This document shows, piece after piece, positions 63,916 through 64,000 of a stretch of 64,000 bases of DNA; the first letter of the stretch is position 1; every line of letters starts with the position of its first letter. The DNA comes from Methanoplanus endosymbiosus (GTDB lineage Archaea > Halobacteriota > Methanomicrobia > Methanomicrobiales > Methanomicrobiaceae): assembly GCF_024662215.1 (NCBI RefSeq), contig NZ_CP096115.1, positions 2,988,935 through 3,052,934 on the forward strand, written 5' to 3'. Made by a program: the position numbers and the translations under genes. The notes under the pieces were generated by a model. It was not told the DNA's origin, made no database searches, and worked only from the letters and a program-made list of their open reading frames with translations.

Positions 63916-64000
63916 GTTCTTCCTCTTGTTATTGCCAGAACCAGATTTTCAGCTGATCTGATGTCACCCGATTCTGCACATCCTCTTACTGCTACCGTTG
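63894..64000 (-). CDS. hemA: Probable glutamyl-tRNA reductase, C-terminal end only (5' part beyond the window)
   Basis: An open minus-strand frame enters from the right edge and stops with TGA at 63894, overlapping the hemB start by 22 bp. The visible 34 or so residues read AVRGCAESGDIRSAENLV then [14 protein letters not shown]. The position directly upstream of hemB-hemL-hemC-cobA is where archaea usually carry hemA. The family assignment rests on position and a general C-terminal resemblance, not on catalytic motifs. Confidence 0.5.
   Translation of the reverse strand, partial: TVAVRGCAESGDIRSAENLVLAITRGRTCTRKED

Overview
The window looks like a chromosomal segment of a methanogenic archaeon, most likely of the order Methanomicrobiales (Methanoplanus/Methanolacinia-like). 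The assignment is an inference. It rests on an AbrB-PhoU fusion regulator, a stand-alone archaeosine-synthase-like domain, a Zn-type hemB in a hemA-hemB-hemL-hemC-cobA run of the kind that feeds corrinoid and F430 synthesis, multi-PAS sensors with methanogen-style H-boxes, DUF3795, A/T-rich TATA boxes and short leaders. No mcr, rRNA or tRNA gene is present to settle it.

Layout. 1-9.5 kb: an FKBP isomerase, an ArcS-like protein and a bacterial-type excision-repair block (uvrB, uvrC, uvrA on the minus strand) with a HepT-MntA toxin-antitoxin pair between uvrB and uvrC, then a hypoxanthine-type DNA glycosylase. 9.5-28 kb: accessory genes, including PAS sensors (one with a degraded partial duplicate of its own 3' end), a peroxiredoxin, a lipoprotein fusing a solute-binding domain to a Cache domain, two alpha/beta hydrolases (one of visibly higher GC), a His-tailed DMT transporter, PanE, a universal stress protein, a META-domain lipoprotein, a pentapeptide protein and a small protein coupled to a two-part metallophosphoesterase.

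28-41 kb is a continuous phosphate and polyphosphate locus: AbrB-PhoU, a fused PstC-PstA permease, PstB, PhoU, PPK1, a two-domain PPK2-type phosphotransferase, a CHAD-metallophosphoesterase fusion, an HD-domain protein and an exopolyphosphatase. Import, polymer synthesis, polymer use and polymer breakdown are all encoded on a few touching or overlapping transcripts. A CBS-type manganese pyrophosphatase lies 6 kb further on.

41.2-45.5 kb is a nested mobile element. A group II intron sits 52 bp after the exopolyphosphatase gene. Its reverse transcriptase ORF is split by a 2,184-bp insertion sequence with matching terminal inverted repeats and a perfect 8-bp target duplication. Removing the IS and one duplication copy restores the reverse transcriptase frame exactly. 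The IS transposase is itself in two frames joined by an A AAA AAA slippery heptamer, consistent with programmed -1 frameshifting.

45.5-64 kb: an RNase III-like domain protein (rare in archaea), a thioredoxin, a flavin-nucleotide-binding protein, the pyrophosphatase, a three-gene signalling cluster (PAS-GAF, P-loop-less RecA-like, beta-propeller-PEGA), a voltage-gated-type potassium channel with a zinc ribbon, carAB, a beta carbonic anhydrase and the tetrapyrrole cluster, which runs off the right edge inside a probable hemA.
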